From positions 279,235-343,234 of the forward strand of contig QPMI01000029.1 in assembly GCA_004431415.1 (NCBI GenBank): a stretch of 64,000 bases of DNA, given 5' to 3'. Made by a program: the position numbers and the translations under genes. Shown here piece by piece: positions 23,901 through 34,728 of the stretch. How positions within the stretch are numbered: position 1 is the stretch's first letter; every line of letters starts with the position of its first letter. The notes beneath the pieces were generated by a model. That model was not told the DNA's origin and did not search any database. It was given only the letters and a program-made list of their open reading frames with translations. Origin of the DNA: Cyanophora paradoxa. Lineage: Eukaryota; Glaucocystophyceae; Cyanophorales; Cyanophoraceae.

Positions 23901-26900
23901 CGAATCAGTGCTGATATATATCGATCTAGAAAAAGCTAAGCTTTGGTAGAATTAATATCATATTCGTGGACCTCGAAAGCCTTGTGGAGCTGCCTCGAGA
24001 CGCGGTCAAACTCGGCCCGCGGCTTGCGGTACCCAAAGCCCTTGATCGCGGTACCCCCCTCGATTCGTTTGAATTTGTTATAATTATATATATCCTATAT
24101 GAAGCTAGCTTTCAATAGATAGCTTTCAATCGTTTAGAAGCGTATTTGGTTGTTTCTGTAAGCGTATTGTTCTAGTTGTATATTGACTCAGAGTTGCAAT
24201 TATATATATATATATATATATATTCACTTGGGCGCGGATGATTTCGGTGACGTTCCCGACGAGGCGGTCGTAGACCGCTCTCGGTGCGGGCGTAGAGTGG
24301 CTTGTTCAAGAGAAAGAAGCAGACGATGACGGCGAGCACCACGACGGAGATGCTGGCAAAATCAGAATCGATATCGATAAAATTAAAGATGCGCAACGTA
24401 GAGAGCTTTAAATAGCGTTAACGTTGAGCCTACATGGGGTCTCCGTAGAAGATCGTTCCAAAAGCGCACAGCATTCCGATGATGCAATCCATAGAATCGT
24501 TGAACGACCTTCGAGACGGATCAGCTCAATTGCAAGACGATCGCGAGTTCAACGGATCCGGATCGAGCTCGAGTGCCCAGAAGATTAATTATATAATGAA
24601 CGACCCAAGTCCGTTCAGCCGACGATCGCGCGGCCTGCAGCTGATCATGACACGCGTACGCGCGCATTCACCTGATCACGTTGAACACGATCACTTGATC
24701 CGAAGTGAACATGTTGATTAGGGTGCTCTCGTCGTGCCTGGCGCGGCCGCGGGTGAAACGAGTTCGGGCTCGACTCGATCTAGATCTAAGGACAACAAGA
24801 AATTTTATCAGTTGAAAGCTTAAATATAAGGACTCACGTCGCATAGAACTGCTCCGGCGCCCGGTTCATGTGGTTCATCAGATCCCTCCGGAGCGCGAAC
24901 AGCACGTTCGAAACGATCTGGAATTTGGAATGGGTAAGTGACGGATACCGAGTTATAATTAGGGGTCCGTTTCGAAGACGCGTCTGGGAAATTTGTTTGT
25001 CACGGCGTACCCTGGCGTCGATGAAGTTTTGCACGGCGCGGCCGCAGACGGTCATCGCGGATCCGGCGGCGAGCATTGCTATGACCTTCTCGAAGGACGC
25101 CTGCTCCGATATCTGCACGGCCCGACCGGGGTCGATCGCTCATTCGGTCATGCACTTGCGTATACACGGATGGACTGGGAAACAAACCTGATCGACAGCC
25201 AAGCTGAAGATAATCTGCCCGATGGATGTCGATCGATTAATGGATATGTAACCATTGGACATCGGTAAAATTAACAATGCATGGAAAAGAATTCGAATAG
25301 AGCATATATATATATATAACGCGTTAACTTGAAAGCCGCGCACCGTGGAGCCGTTGACCATGCACATGACGAGAAAGAGGAGGACGGACCAGAGGCCCCC
25401 GTAGCGCCACAGGACCGCCGCCGACCTCCCCACCGCGGCCAGAAGACCTGCACAAATCGAACGCACGCGTTCGCGCTTAGCTTTTCTTCGCTCAAGCGAC
25501 GTCTACCCGCACTTGGACGCACCGGTCTTGAGCTGCAGGGTGCGCTCGATGTGCTCGGCCCAGATGCGCGCGACGAGCTTGTCGGGTGGGGTCGGGCTCC
25601 CGCGGCCGGCGGCCCCCGCCAGGAGCGAGGCGAGGGCGCGGGCGCCCTGGCTCACGACCGCCACCGCCGCGGAGGAGGCGGAGGCGGAGGGCCCCGGGGC
25701 CTCGAGCTCCCAGCAGAAGCTGAAGAGCCGCGCCCCGAACCTGCGTATGCCGCGCGGAATATAAGGCCCGGCGGCCAAGACTTAACATCGCACGTTACAT
25801 GAAGCTATCAACGAGATCGAGGCGCAGACAGCGATGTCGTACGTGCCCGCGGTGAAATGAAAGGAATTATAATCGCCCCGTGCGCGTAGATCTAGCTATC
25901 AAATAGCTCGAGGCGCCGACATCGATATCGTGAGGAATTGAGATCGCCCCGTGGACCTACTTATAATGAAGACCCCATGGATCAAATTGCAGGCCGCACC
26001 GGGCGAGGACGGCGTCGAGGAGCGCGGCCGCCGCCGCGTCGTAGGAGACGTCGGGCACGTCCGCCTCCCAAGCCGCGTCCCCGGGGCTGCGACCGCGGGT
26101 GGGGTTGAAATGGATTCGAATTTGAGGAGCAACAAATTCGGAAGGGCCGGTTTTTAATTGAAACGGGTCCAAGACCAGAGGCTGAAATACTATCGAACTA
26201 GAGCCTCGCCCCGCGTCAGATCAATTCAGAGCTGGGCAAAGTATCCCACCACTTCTTGACCTGCGCGACGAGAAATGCGGTGCTCCTGCGGGGGGACGCG
26301 AGCGCAGGCGGGCGGGCGGGCGCGACGTTCATGATCAGGCTTAAGCTTGCAATTGGGCCCGGCCTCTGGCCATGGCCGCCGGGCTTTAAATTTGCTTGTG
26401 TGCGCATGCGTACCTTCGCGGCGGGCCATGGCCAGGGGCCCCCTCACCATCCTCGTCGCCGTGCGAGTGGGCCCGCGACTTCGCCTCCCCGTCGACCTGC
26501 TCCAATCGCGATCGTCAATTATCTTGCACTCGTATCCTCCAAATCGGCCCTCGATTACGAGTTGGCAAGGCGCACCTCCTCGCCGTCGGCGTCCTCCTCC
26601 CCTTCGCTGCGGTCTCCGGTGGGGCCCATGACGTGCTCGAGCGCCGCCTCGTCGTCCTCGTCGTCGGGGAGCACGAGCCGCTTCACCGCCATCCCGATGT
26701 CGTACCTGCCCGAATATAAAGTTACATTTGTAAGAGCCCTAATTATAAATACAAGCAATGGCTTGCAATTGGTTTCCTAAGCAATATAACGTGATGATCG
26801 TATATTCATTATGATCGTTTAGTCATACATTACTTTATTCATCCATTAAAGCAATTGTTTATTCTTGATCGTGATGATTTATATTTAGGCTCTCGAATAT

Positions 26901-28330
26901 CGCGGCGCGGGCTGCGCGCGTCTACTCACCTGGTAAACTCGCTGAGGAGCTGCTGGGCGCCGAGGCAGGCGGCGCCGCGGACGATCCAGAGGCGGGCGCC
27001 CCACCAGCGCCCGTCCCGCTCCTCCTCCTCCTCCGCCCCGCGGTCCCGGCCGCAGCCGCTCGAGCCCGCGATCGACGCCGGCCTGCGCGCGTTTAAGCGG
27101 AACTTCGAAATCAAACGCAGGAATTCGAAGGTTCAAGAGACGCAGAGAAGCGTGCTAGAACGCACGGAGCGGGGTCGAAGTCGTTCGGCATGCCGAAGAG
27201 GTACAGGGCGGCGATCTGTCGCTGGATCTCCCGCATGGTTGCCTCTCCCACGAGTCCGGCCCCGGCCCCGCCGCGCCCCCCGTCCTCGGCCTCGGCCGCC
27301 GCCGGTTCCTCCAGCGCCTGGAAACACAGGAAGCACGCGTACGTCGTCGCGGCCGAGGATGCGGGGGTGCCTGGGCCTGAAATGCATATATGTTAGCATG
27401 GGTTTGCTGAAGGTCGGGAGCTTGAAGATAAGATGTTATAATTATGCGCACTGGGCGCCGCCGTGACCACCACGCTCGCCATACGGGTCTCCCCCGCGGG
27501 GCTCGACGTCGACGCCGAAGCGCAGAACCAGGCCGCCTGAAGAGACTCGTGCCCCGCGGCCGGCGCCGCGCCGGCGCCCAGCACGTCTTCCGGCAGCTCC
27601 CGCACCAGCTCCTGAAGTAAACGAGAATCTCAGATTAATTAGAGGCTCGAAGAAATCACGATTAAAATTTAATTAAGACGTCGACGGACGAGGGCGGCGG
27701 AGAGGGTCCAGGGGCCTTTCTGGGAACCCAGGACGACCGTCACGGACTCCGGCCAGAGGCGCCGCGCCCTCTGAAGCTTCGGCGCCTGGCGAGTAAAAAT
27801 TGGCAAAATAAAAGATTTGGCATAAACTATAATATAGGTCGCACCGCGGGGCCGCGAAGGGCGCGGCGGAGGGGCTCGACGTCGGCGAGCGCCGAGGCAA
27901 AGCGGGCGGCGAGGCGGCGGGCCCGCTCGTCGTGCGCGAGGCGGCCACCGTCCGTCTCGCGATCGATGTCGATCACGCTGACCGCCGGCGCAGAGATTGC
28001 GGCCGGTGCCGCCGAGGCCGAAAACGCCGGCGGGAGCTCCGGATAAATATTTTGAGAAGGCGCCGACGTGCACGTGGGCAAGGCGCCCGGCAGCAGCGGG
28101 GCGGCGTTTACGTGGAGGACTTGCGTGCCCGCCGATTCCGAGGGCTGCAGCAGGGGCGGCAGGCGCGACGGCTGCGCCCGAGAGGACGCCGCCGAATTCA
28201 AATTCGAAGCTGCAGCCGGGGCGCCCACGGCCACGGCCGTGCTGCAGCTGGCGGCCGACGCGAGCTGCGCCGAGGAGGCCGCGTGGAGGAACGAGGGGCG
28301 ACCGTGCAGGGAGGCCGAGCCTTGCGTCCA
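20929..28330 (-). CDS. ABC exporter (ABCB-like half transporter), large N-terminal extension
   Basis: ATP-driven membrane exporter; substrate unknown. The transmembrane domain is spread over small exons: WSVLLFLVMCMVNGSTVRG near 25390, AVQNFIDAR and LRRDLMNHMNRAPEQFYAT (24840-25070), LINMFTSDQVIVFNVIR near 24690, ISVVVLAVIVCFFLLNKPL near 24320 and KGFGYRKPRAEFDRVSRQL near 24010. The nucleotide-binding domain is complete: A-loop region IQLHGVRFRH, Walker A GPSGNGKST (through a 14-nt exon 22604-22617), Q-loop YVKQDPFIF, signature SISGGQ, a 19-nt exon 21815-21833, Walker B LVIFDE, D-loop SGLD and H-loop VTHR. The C-terminal exon is 20929-21168. A one-base frame break near 24279 separates two matching transmembrane pieces. 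Coding segments from 25500 to 28330 (including the acidic LPDDEDDEAALEHV near 26640) are read as an N-terminal extension, but could be a separate upstream gene. Start codon not determined. Confidence 0.8.
22604..22617 (-). other. 14-nt micro-exon carrying the ABC Walker A core
   Basis: The exon ending ...CIVG before 22710 and the exon starting with GKSTLL near 22550 lack the middle of the P-loop. The 14 nt between a CAG acceptor (22618-22620) and a GCAAGT donor join them in frame to give IVGPSGNGKSTLL, a perfect GxxGxGKST motif. The donor is GC rather than GT. Confidence 0.85.
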
Positions 28331-28904
28331 GCGCCAAACCCTGCGCGCGCATTTGCATGTGCATGAAGTGAGCGCCGCGCGCGCGCGATATATATATATC
28401 TATAGCTATAGCAACACACGCCACGGTCAGCTAAGAGCGCGCGTCGATTGGACTGATTATTGCAAGGGGGGAAGGGGCCCCCTTGCTACCCGTTCCCTTG
28501 CTTCAGCCAAAATTCTTCTATGAGGCCGTTTTCGAGGTCCAGTTTGCAACGCAGGAAAAAAATGAGTGGAAATTCGCTTGCAGCGACACGTGTTTGTCGC
28601 TGCGGCCGTCCATGCAAAAAGAGGTTTTTGAGGGCGAAGACCAGTTTTCCTCGACTTGACGCTTGGAAACCAACTTGGCAACTTCTCTCTCATTCCGGTC
28701 TTCGAATTCCTTGCGCATGCGCGATTCTGCATGGAACCAGTTCTCCCTATAGCTAGCTGTCTCCTCTAGATTTCGGCTAGCTCGTTGCGCGGTTCTAGAT
28801 CTGCATGGACTCGTTGGAGTTCTCCCTAGCTGTCTGATCTCACACCTTCCTCTTCCTCGCACTGCGATTGGCCCCCGCCACCTTCCTCACACCTCCCATC
28901 TAGA

Positions 28905-29090
28905 TTTCCACTTCCTCGCACTGCGCCGCGTACGCCGCACGGAACCACTTCTCCCTAGCTGTCTTGCTCGTTCTCCTCTAGATTTCCGCCGCGTACGCCG
29001 CACGGAACCACTTCTCCCCAGCTGTCTTGCTCGATCTCCTCTAGATTTCAACTTCCTCGCAGTGCGCCGCGTACGCCGCACGGTACCCGC
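28905..29090 (-). repeat. tandem repeat of a roughly 62-74-bp unit
   Basis: Three copies share ccgcgtacgccgcacgg, then ccacttctcc, agctgtcttgctcg and cctctagatttc on the plus strand. On the minus strand the best frame reads WFRAAYAAQCEEVEI followed by TAG, repeated with a 12-nt indel in the middle copy. A more diverged relative (ENWFHAESRMRKEFED) lies near 28710-28760. The units look like duplicated ends of a coding exon. Confidence 0.6.
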
Positions 29091-29463
29091 TTTTCAGTGC
29101 ATCAAGCTTGCCAGTTGCACCGCAGCACGTGCACGTGTATCGACGCCCGCGCAGCCCCGGGCCCGTGAGCCGGAGTGTCCCGTACCGCGTAGCTTTTCCT
29201 CGCGATCCAGCCTCTGCTCGCAGCCGCACCGCTAGCGCTGCGCCGACGTCGTTGGCGCCCCGGCGGCTGTCCCTTCGCGCCGGGCGGTCCGGACCCTCGA
29301 GTGTCGCCTCGGCTCCGGGGGATCCGCGCGTAACCGCCTCGGGCCTCCGCCAATCTTGCAAGCTGACCAGCTCTTGCGAGCGCATCAGCGGCAAACCGAG
29401 CGCTCGAATTGCGAATAACAAAGAGGGGCGCGTGGGCAGCTGCAGCGCGTGAACAGCGAGCAA
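29041..29463 (-). CDS. weak ORF ending in the tandem-repeat unit
   Basis: The frame reads to a TAG at 29041-29043 and contains GRRYTCTCCGATGKLDAL followed by the repeat motif YRAAYAAHCEEVEI. The cysteine cluster hints at a metal site. There is no ATG at the left end of the frame; a CTGCAG acceptor near 29440 would make it a terminal exon. No family recognised. Confidence 0.25.
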   Translation of the reverse strand: MLAVHALQLPTRPSLLFAIRALGLPLMRSQELVSLQDWRRPEAVTRGSPGAEATLEGPDRPARRDSRRGANDVGAALAVRLRAEAGSRGKATRYGTLRLTGPGLRGRRYTCTCCGATGKLDALKSGYRAAYAAHCEEVEI

Positions 29464-29564
29464 GCGAGATCATTGCGTGTGCGAGAATTCGGGGCGTTAA
29501 CTGAGCTTCGGAACTGAGCTTAAGCAAAAGAAAGCGCCTCAGCAACGAACAAGAGAAAGCTAAC

Positions 29565-29840
29565 ATGCGACTAGGGCGCAAACCTGGTGCAGATCTAGAG
29601 CTGCCTGAAGGCATCGTTGAAGGCGTGAGCATACAGTTAGAGCGTTGCGGCACTGGGGCTTGCAACGGCGGGCTTTGCCGGCTTTGCCCAGCCGCGGCAC
29701 GCAATCATTTCTGTAGGCGCGAAAATCTCTACCGGCACGTCCGCAGTCATCAAAGCGGATTACGGGTGCGGCGTCCCAAGCAATGGGCCGGGGCAAAACG
29801 GTTTCTCATAAAGCGGCTTGCAGGGTCGTCCTCAACTTGA
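29565..29840 (+). CDS. 91-aa ORF with a zinc-finger-like motif
   Basis: It starts at an ATG and contains CRLCPAAARN then HFCRRENLYRHVRSHQSG, which resembles the second half of a C2H2 finger (F-x-R-x-x-N-L-x-x-H-x3-H). The Cys-to-His spacing is longer than usual, so the fold is uncertain. It overlaps weak minus-strand frames and may be chance or a relic. Confidence 0.28.
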   Translation: MRLGRKPGADLELPEGIVEGVSIQLERCGTGACNGGLCRLCPAAARNHFCRRENLYRHVRSHQSGLRVRRPKQWAGAKRFLIKRLAGSSST

Positions 29841-31762
29841 ACCAAACGTCTCCATTGGCGGGGTTCCTGGCTCTCGATTCTATTCTCAGGTGCATTATTG
29901 CTGGCCTTTCATTGAGGCTTTGATCGCAGCATCTGCTTAATGGGCCTTTTCTATTTTTTTCAAACACATATACTCTGTGTGTACCTTTACACTTCAACCT
30001 GCCGCGCGCGCTGGGCCGGAGTCGATCTAGATATGCCCCAAGCATGTCCGTCCCACTACGACTCTTTCATTAGATCCAGATTCCCCCCTTGCACCCCCGG
30101 CGCGCCAAAACGCGGCCGGGCCACTAGTATGTAAATTAAAGCAAATATCGAGCTCACGATGATGATCATGATCAACGCATTAATATTCGACATGCATATC
30201 ATGCGCACCCGGAGATGGAGGGGACGCGCGGCGCTGGCGGCGGCTCCGGCGCCACTTGGCCGGGCTCGGCATCGGTATCCGAGCGAGCAGAAGTCGCCCG
30301 CGACGATACCGATCGGTCCGTGCGCCCGCCGGCCGCGGGTCTGGACCCCAGCGATCCTGAGCGCCGGCGTCCCGCCTGCAGCTGGCCAGCCCTGGCCACC
30401 GCGCGCGGGCGAAGCCTCTGTTGAAGTGGAAGCGCGCGTTTGGCCTGCGCATGCGGGGGCTGCCCCGCTCGAGCTCGCGGTCACGAGCGAGGACCTCCGC
30501 GCGTGGATCTTCATGCCAAAGCTTCGCAGCTAAGCTTTGCACTGTGCCACGGTGTGCAGCTCAACGCCGCGCCTGCAGTTCTATTTCCGCTCTCAGCTTG
30601 CGCCTGAGCTGCTGCCTCCTCGATTAGGGCTGATCAGCGCGCGGCTAGCTTCAAGGCTTAAGTCGCTCGAGTTCTTAGTCGCCCCGCGCGCGCGCGCGAC
30701 ACGCGCACTGCGCATGCGGCACGCGTCACGGCGTGCGCTGCGGTGCTCATGCACAGCTACGCTGCGAACTTTTCGGAAGCGCATGCGCATCATGATCATG
30801 ATTATCGCTGCGCCGCCGTATGCCGCACTGCGGAACTTCGGAACTTCGGAAGTCTCCCGCCGAGTCTGCGACTCTAGATCTGCGGCGATTCTGCGCATGC
30901 TGCCGCGCGCCGCGCGCGGGCGGCGCGCGCGGAGCGGCGCGGCGCGGCGCGCGCGATATCGAAATCGATGGGTAGGATATATTACTAATTGAATCTATCG
31001 ATATCAATTTATCGGTCCGATCCGGGCCGGATTCCGCGGCCGGATCAGTTGAACTTTTTCAACTTCCGAAAAGCTTAAGTACTAGTTCAGAATTTCGGAA
31101 CGTCACCTCTAACGGCTGCCGCCGTTTCGATCCCTCCAAGACCTCCCTCGAGCTCCAAGTCAGCAACTTCTGCAAAAACAGTCACGGGGGTACGAGGGTG
31201 TGGTGCCAACAGCCGGGCACGTGTCACGTGTGCTCTTTCAAGTTTGTTGGACTTTAGTCAGCCTGCAAGGCCCTGCGCATGCATGCGCGCGCAGCTGCAG
31301 CCTGCAGCTGCAGCTAGCTGGAATTTAATTCGGCGGGCTCGGGGGATCCGGATTCCGGAGTCCGGACCTTCGATATGCTCCGAGGGCTCGATCGCGATAT
31401 CCCGGCCCCGGGCCAGCCTTAAACTAACGGGTGCAGCGCGCGAGGCTCTAACCTGATTCAGCGACGATGCAACATGCCAAGTGATCATTATCTAGATCTA
31501 TACCAGCCGCGCGCGCGGGGAGGGCTCCGGGTCCCGGGGCCCGGCCGGGCCGCGCGCAGGGCACTGCGCATGCGGCAGTCCCGCCGGCGCCGCGGAGGCC
31601 CGGCCCGGCCCGGGACGGCGGGACCAGCCTGGCAAGCGTACAATTAAGCTTGCCGCATCGCCAGACTAGTGCTAGTGCCAACAAAGTTGAACAAACAGGC
31701 CGTTCCAACGTGCCGGGCAGGGGCCGGCCGGGACGGCCGCAGGCCCCCAGGCCGAGCTCTGA
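29841..31762. other. no recognisable gene
   Basis: Only short frames without family resemblance. The tract contains many short palindromes (gatcatgatcat near 30160 and 30795, tgcgcatgc words, cgcgcgcgc) and GC-rich islands near 30900-30955 and 31505-31625. The right end is the 3' flank of the hydrolase gene. Confidence 0.4.
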
Positions 31763-34473
31763 CTACGACTGGAGGAGGGGCCGCTGCTCCATGAAGGAGA
31801 GGATCGCCTCCGCCGTCTCCCGGGGCTTCTCCTGCGCATCAAATAAGGTGAGACTAAGAAGATTTAGAGACTAAGAAGATCTAGATCTAGAACGAGAGGA
31901 TTAGGTTAGATTACGTCAAGATAGGCACAAGTAGGTTAGATTAGGTCAGAAAGATCTAGAATGACCGGGGCGCGGCCGGGCGGGGCGGGGGCGGCCGGGC
32001 AGCGCGGACGAACCAGGTGCGGCACGTGCCCCGAGCCCGAGATGATCTGCCCCGGCCGCTTGCATGAGAGATCGGCTCAGGATGAAAATGATCGACTTTA
32101 GAAAACGCTCAAGGGAGCGCGAGGCGCCGCGGCGGTCGAGGCTTAAACCCTCCGCTCAAATTAGCGAAAGGGATCAGCTTTAAACTTAAAGTAGCAGCCT
32201 GTTATGAACTTGCGGCTATCAGCCTAGCTTGATTGTAACATTACAATAATTAGGCTTAGGCTTATAATCAACCTGAAGACATTATAATTATCAGCTTGAA
32301 AGAAGAAGAATTAGGGGACCGTGAGGCGGGAGCGGGGGATGTCCTCCGAGAAGCGCTGCGCGTTGGAGGGGGGTACGATCTGGTCCGCCTCCCCCCAGAG
32401 CACCAGCTGCCGCAGAGGGGTACCGGTCAGTCAGCGGGTACCGGGTACGGGAAATCAGCGAGTCAGCGAGCCGTGATCAGTGAGTCTCGGCCGCTGGGCT
32501 TCCGTTTCTTCTGGAGGGGGGGGGTACACGTAGGCACCGCACCGTTTCCTGCTGGACCTCGGGGATGCGGTCCCGTACCCGGAAGCCGCCGCTCTGCCGC
32601 GGTCGTGAGGACAGGGGGGGGAAGGGCGGGAGCAGGGGTACGAGGCCGAGGACACACCTTCATGAAATCAATGTTGGCCTCGACCCACTTCGGGAGCCGC
32701 GTGTCTGAATTCGACCGAAATCAGATTCAGCTCAGGTCGAGGGGGGTACCGGTCGGTCGGGCAGGGGCGCACGGAGGCGCCCGCATAGGACGGCATCGGG
32801 GGTAGAGAGGCCCGTGTCGACGTAGGACATCGTACCCGCCTGCTCCCGCAGCTTCTGGCTGCGCGCCGAGCTTTCAGAGCTAATTAAAATAGGAAAAGAA
32901 AAGTGACGACCTCCTGAGGTACTCCATGGCCTGCGGGGTATACGTACCGGGGGGAAAGCTCAGAGAGGTACGCGAACGCGGAAGGGCAGCAGCGGGGCGC
33001 ACGAGTCGGTCGATGGGGGGGACGAGGAGCTTCGCGGCCCTGGGGTACGGCGTTCGGCGGCGGTCGGGGGACAAGGGGGGGGGGGAGGGAAATCCCGCAC
33101 GGGGGTAGGAGGTCGTAGCCGGCGCTGTCGATGAGCACGAGCTGGGGACCGGGGCGGCGTCGGAGGGAGGCGGTTACGCGATTTCGATCTAACCTGGGGG
33201 TACGAGTGCACCTGGTGGACGGCCTCGGGGTACTCGAGCGCGAAGTCTAGGGCGGCGGCACCGCCCAGGGAGGCGCCTGCGCGGTCGTCGGCAGGGGGTA
33301 CGGGGCGGGGCCGGAGGGGGGTACGGGAAAAGGCCGCACCGACGAGGGTCATGGGGCGCTTCACCACCTGCTTCCAGAAGGCGTACCTTTGGGGGGGGAG
33401 GAAGTTCAAGGGGGGTAGGTTGAGTGGGGGTGGGGGAGGGGTGGGGGGGGAAGGCGGGGCGAGTCGCACAGGTGCCGCCGAATCGCGTCGGGGCCGATCG
33501 TGTCGTTGAATTTCCTGAGGGGACGGTGTGTCGGCGATGGGGAAAGACTGGGGGGGGGGGGGGGGGGTAGGGGAGGGGAAATGCACGGGTACGCGTCCCA
33601 GCCGGCGATGTTGGTGCGATCCGTGAATCCGAAGCCGAGCATGTCCACCGCGTACGTCTCTACCCGCCTGCGAGTGCACGCACGCGCCGCTCAGCGGAGG
33701 CTGAGGGCCGCGCGGGGCTCGGATTCCATTCGAGATTTGAGCCGGGCGCACTGGGAGAGGAGGGGGAGGAGACGGCGGTACTCGAAAGAGTTGCTGTCGA
33801 AGCCGTGCAGGCACACCACCGGGTAGATGAAACTCTGCGCAGCTGCCGTCAGCGGCTATTCAACCAGGGAGCCGGAGCTCTGCGCCGCGGCGTATGCCGA
33901 ATCATCGCTGCCGACTCGAGAAATTGTCTCACCATCAAGTTCGGGACCTCGGGTTCGAGCCGCACGAACGCAGTGTCGATCGGCTCCCGGATCAAATCCG
34001 TCTGCGCGCCCCGTGAGCGGCGGCGGCGGCGGCGGTTGGCGGCTCTCGTTAGAGGCCGGAGGATCACCTGGATAGGCTGGAGCTGGTAGCGCTTCGCCTG
34101 CGCAGGCGCGCGGCGCGAGTTCAGCAGACTGTGGAGCTCCAAAGCTGGCGCGCGCGGCCAGAGCGACGCTGACCTGAGTAATCGAGGCGGGCTCAGTAAG
34201 CCCCGAAACATCCTTGGGCATCCAGGCGGGGAAGGAATCGGGGCCCGACGGCCGCGACGCCGCGGCGGCTGGCTTCGATGCGGTCTCGCTGGCTGGCGCG
34301 GCCTCGCAGACGAACTGATAGCGCCGCGCTGGTCCCGACGAGGCCCTCGAGCGCCTCGCGCGGACGGCCGGCGCGGCCCCCGCGATGCTGGTCGCGGATC
34401 CGAGGTCGACCGGCGCGCGCCGCGCCGCGAGGCCGGCGCCCAGCGGCGCCACGAACGAGCAGGCGCCCTGCAT
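31763..34473 (-). CDS. alpha/beta-hydrolase fold protein with plastid-type leader
   Basis: Exon 1 (34174-34473, 100 codons) starts MQGACSFVAPLGAGLAARRA and is rich in Ala, Arg and Ser, like a transit peptide. Exons 34068-34097, 33933-34001, 33752-33834 (VVCLHGFDSNSFEYRRLLPL), 33593-33667 (VETYAVDMLGFGFTDR), 33470-33514 and 33340-33386 follow. Exon 33212-33276 carries the nucleophile elbow GASLGG. Then come 33101-33141 (LVLIDSAGYDLLPP), a lid region, SGGFRVRDRIPEVQQ near 32580, QLVLWGEADQIVPP near 32400 (acid), SGSGHVPHL near 32025 (histidine) and the end at 31763. Ser, Asp and His of the triad are all present. The layout matches plant plastid alpha/beta hydrolases; the substrate is unknown. 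The phase of the lid-region junction near 32930-32971 was not resolved. Confidence 0.88.
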
Positions 34474-34728
34474 CCTCGCACGCTGAACTGGCCGGCTACT
34501 AGGCCGAGGCCACCGCGATCTGCCGGTACCCCTTCACGGCGCCAACGCTTCGCAACGGCCTCGGTCTTCGCAGCGCGCTTTCCCTCTCCCTCTCCCTCTA
34601 AATAATGCAGACCCCCGCGTGCCCGCCCGCCGCGCAGCGCTCGGCCCCGAGCCACGGTGGCAAAGAACAGGAAATTGCGCAAAGAACAAGGCCTAGGCTG
34701 GGCTGGCGAGGCGCGCGGGGCGCTGCGC

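Noticed and set aside
29565-31700. Possible retroelement or transposase remnant
   Set aside because: No reverse transcriptase, integrase or DDE motif was seen on either strand; only short palindromes and weak ORFs.
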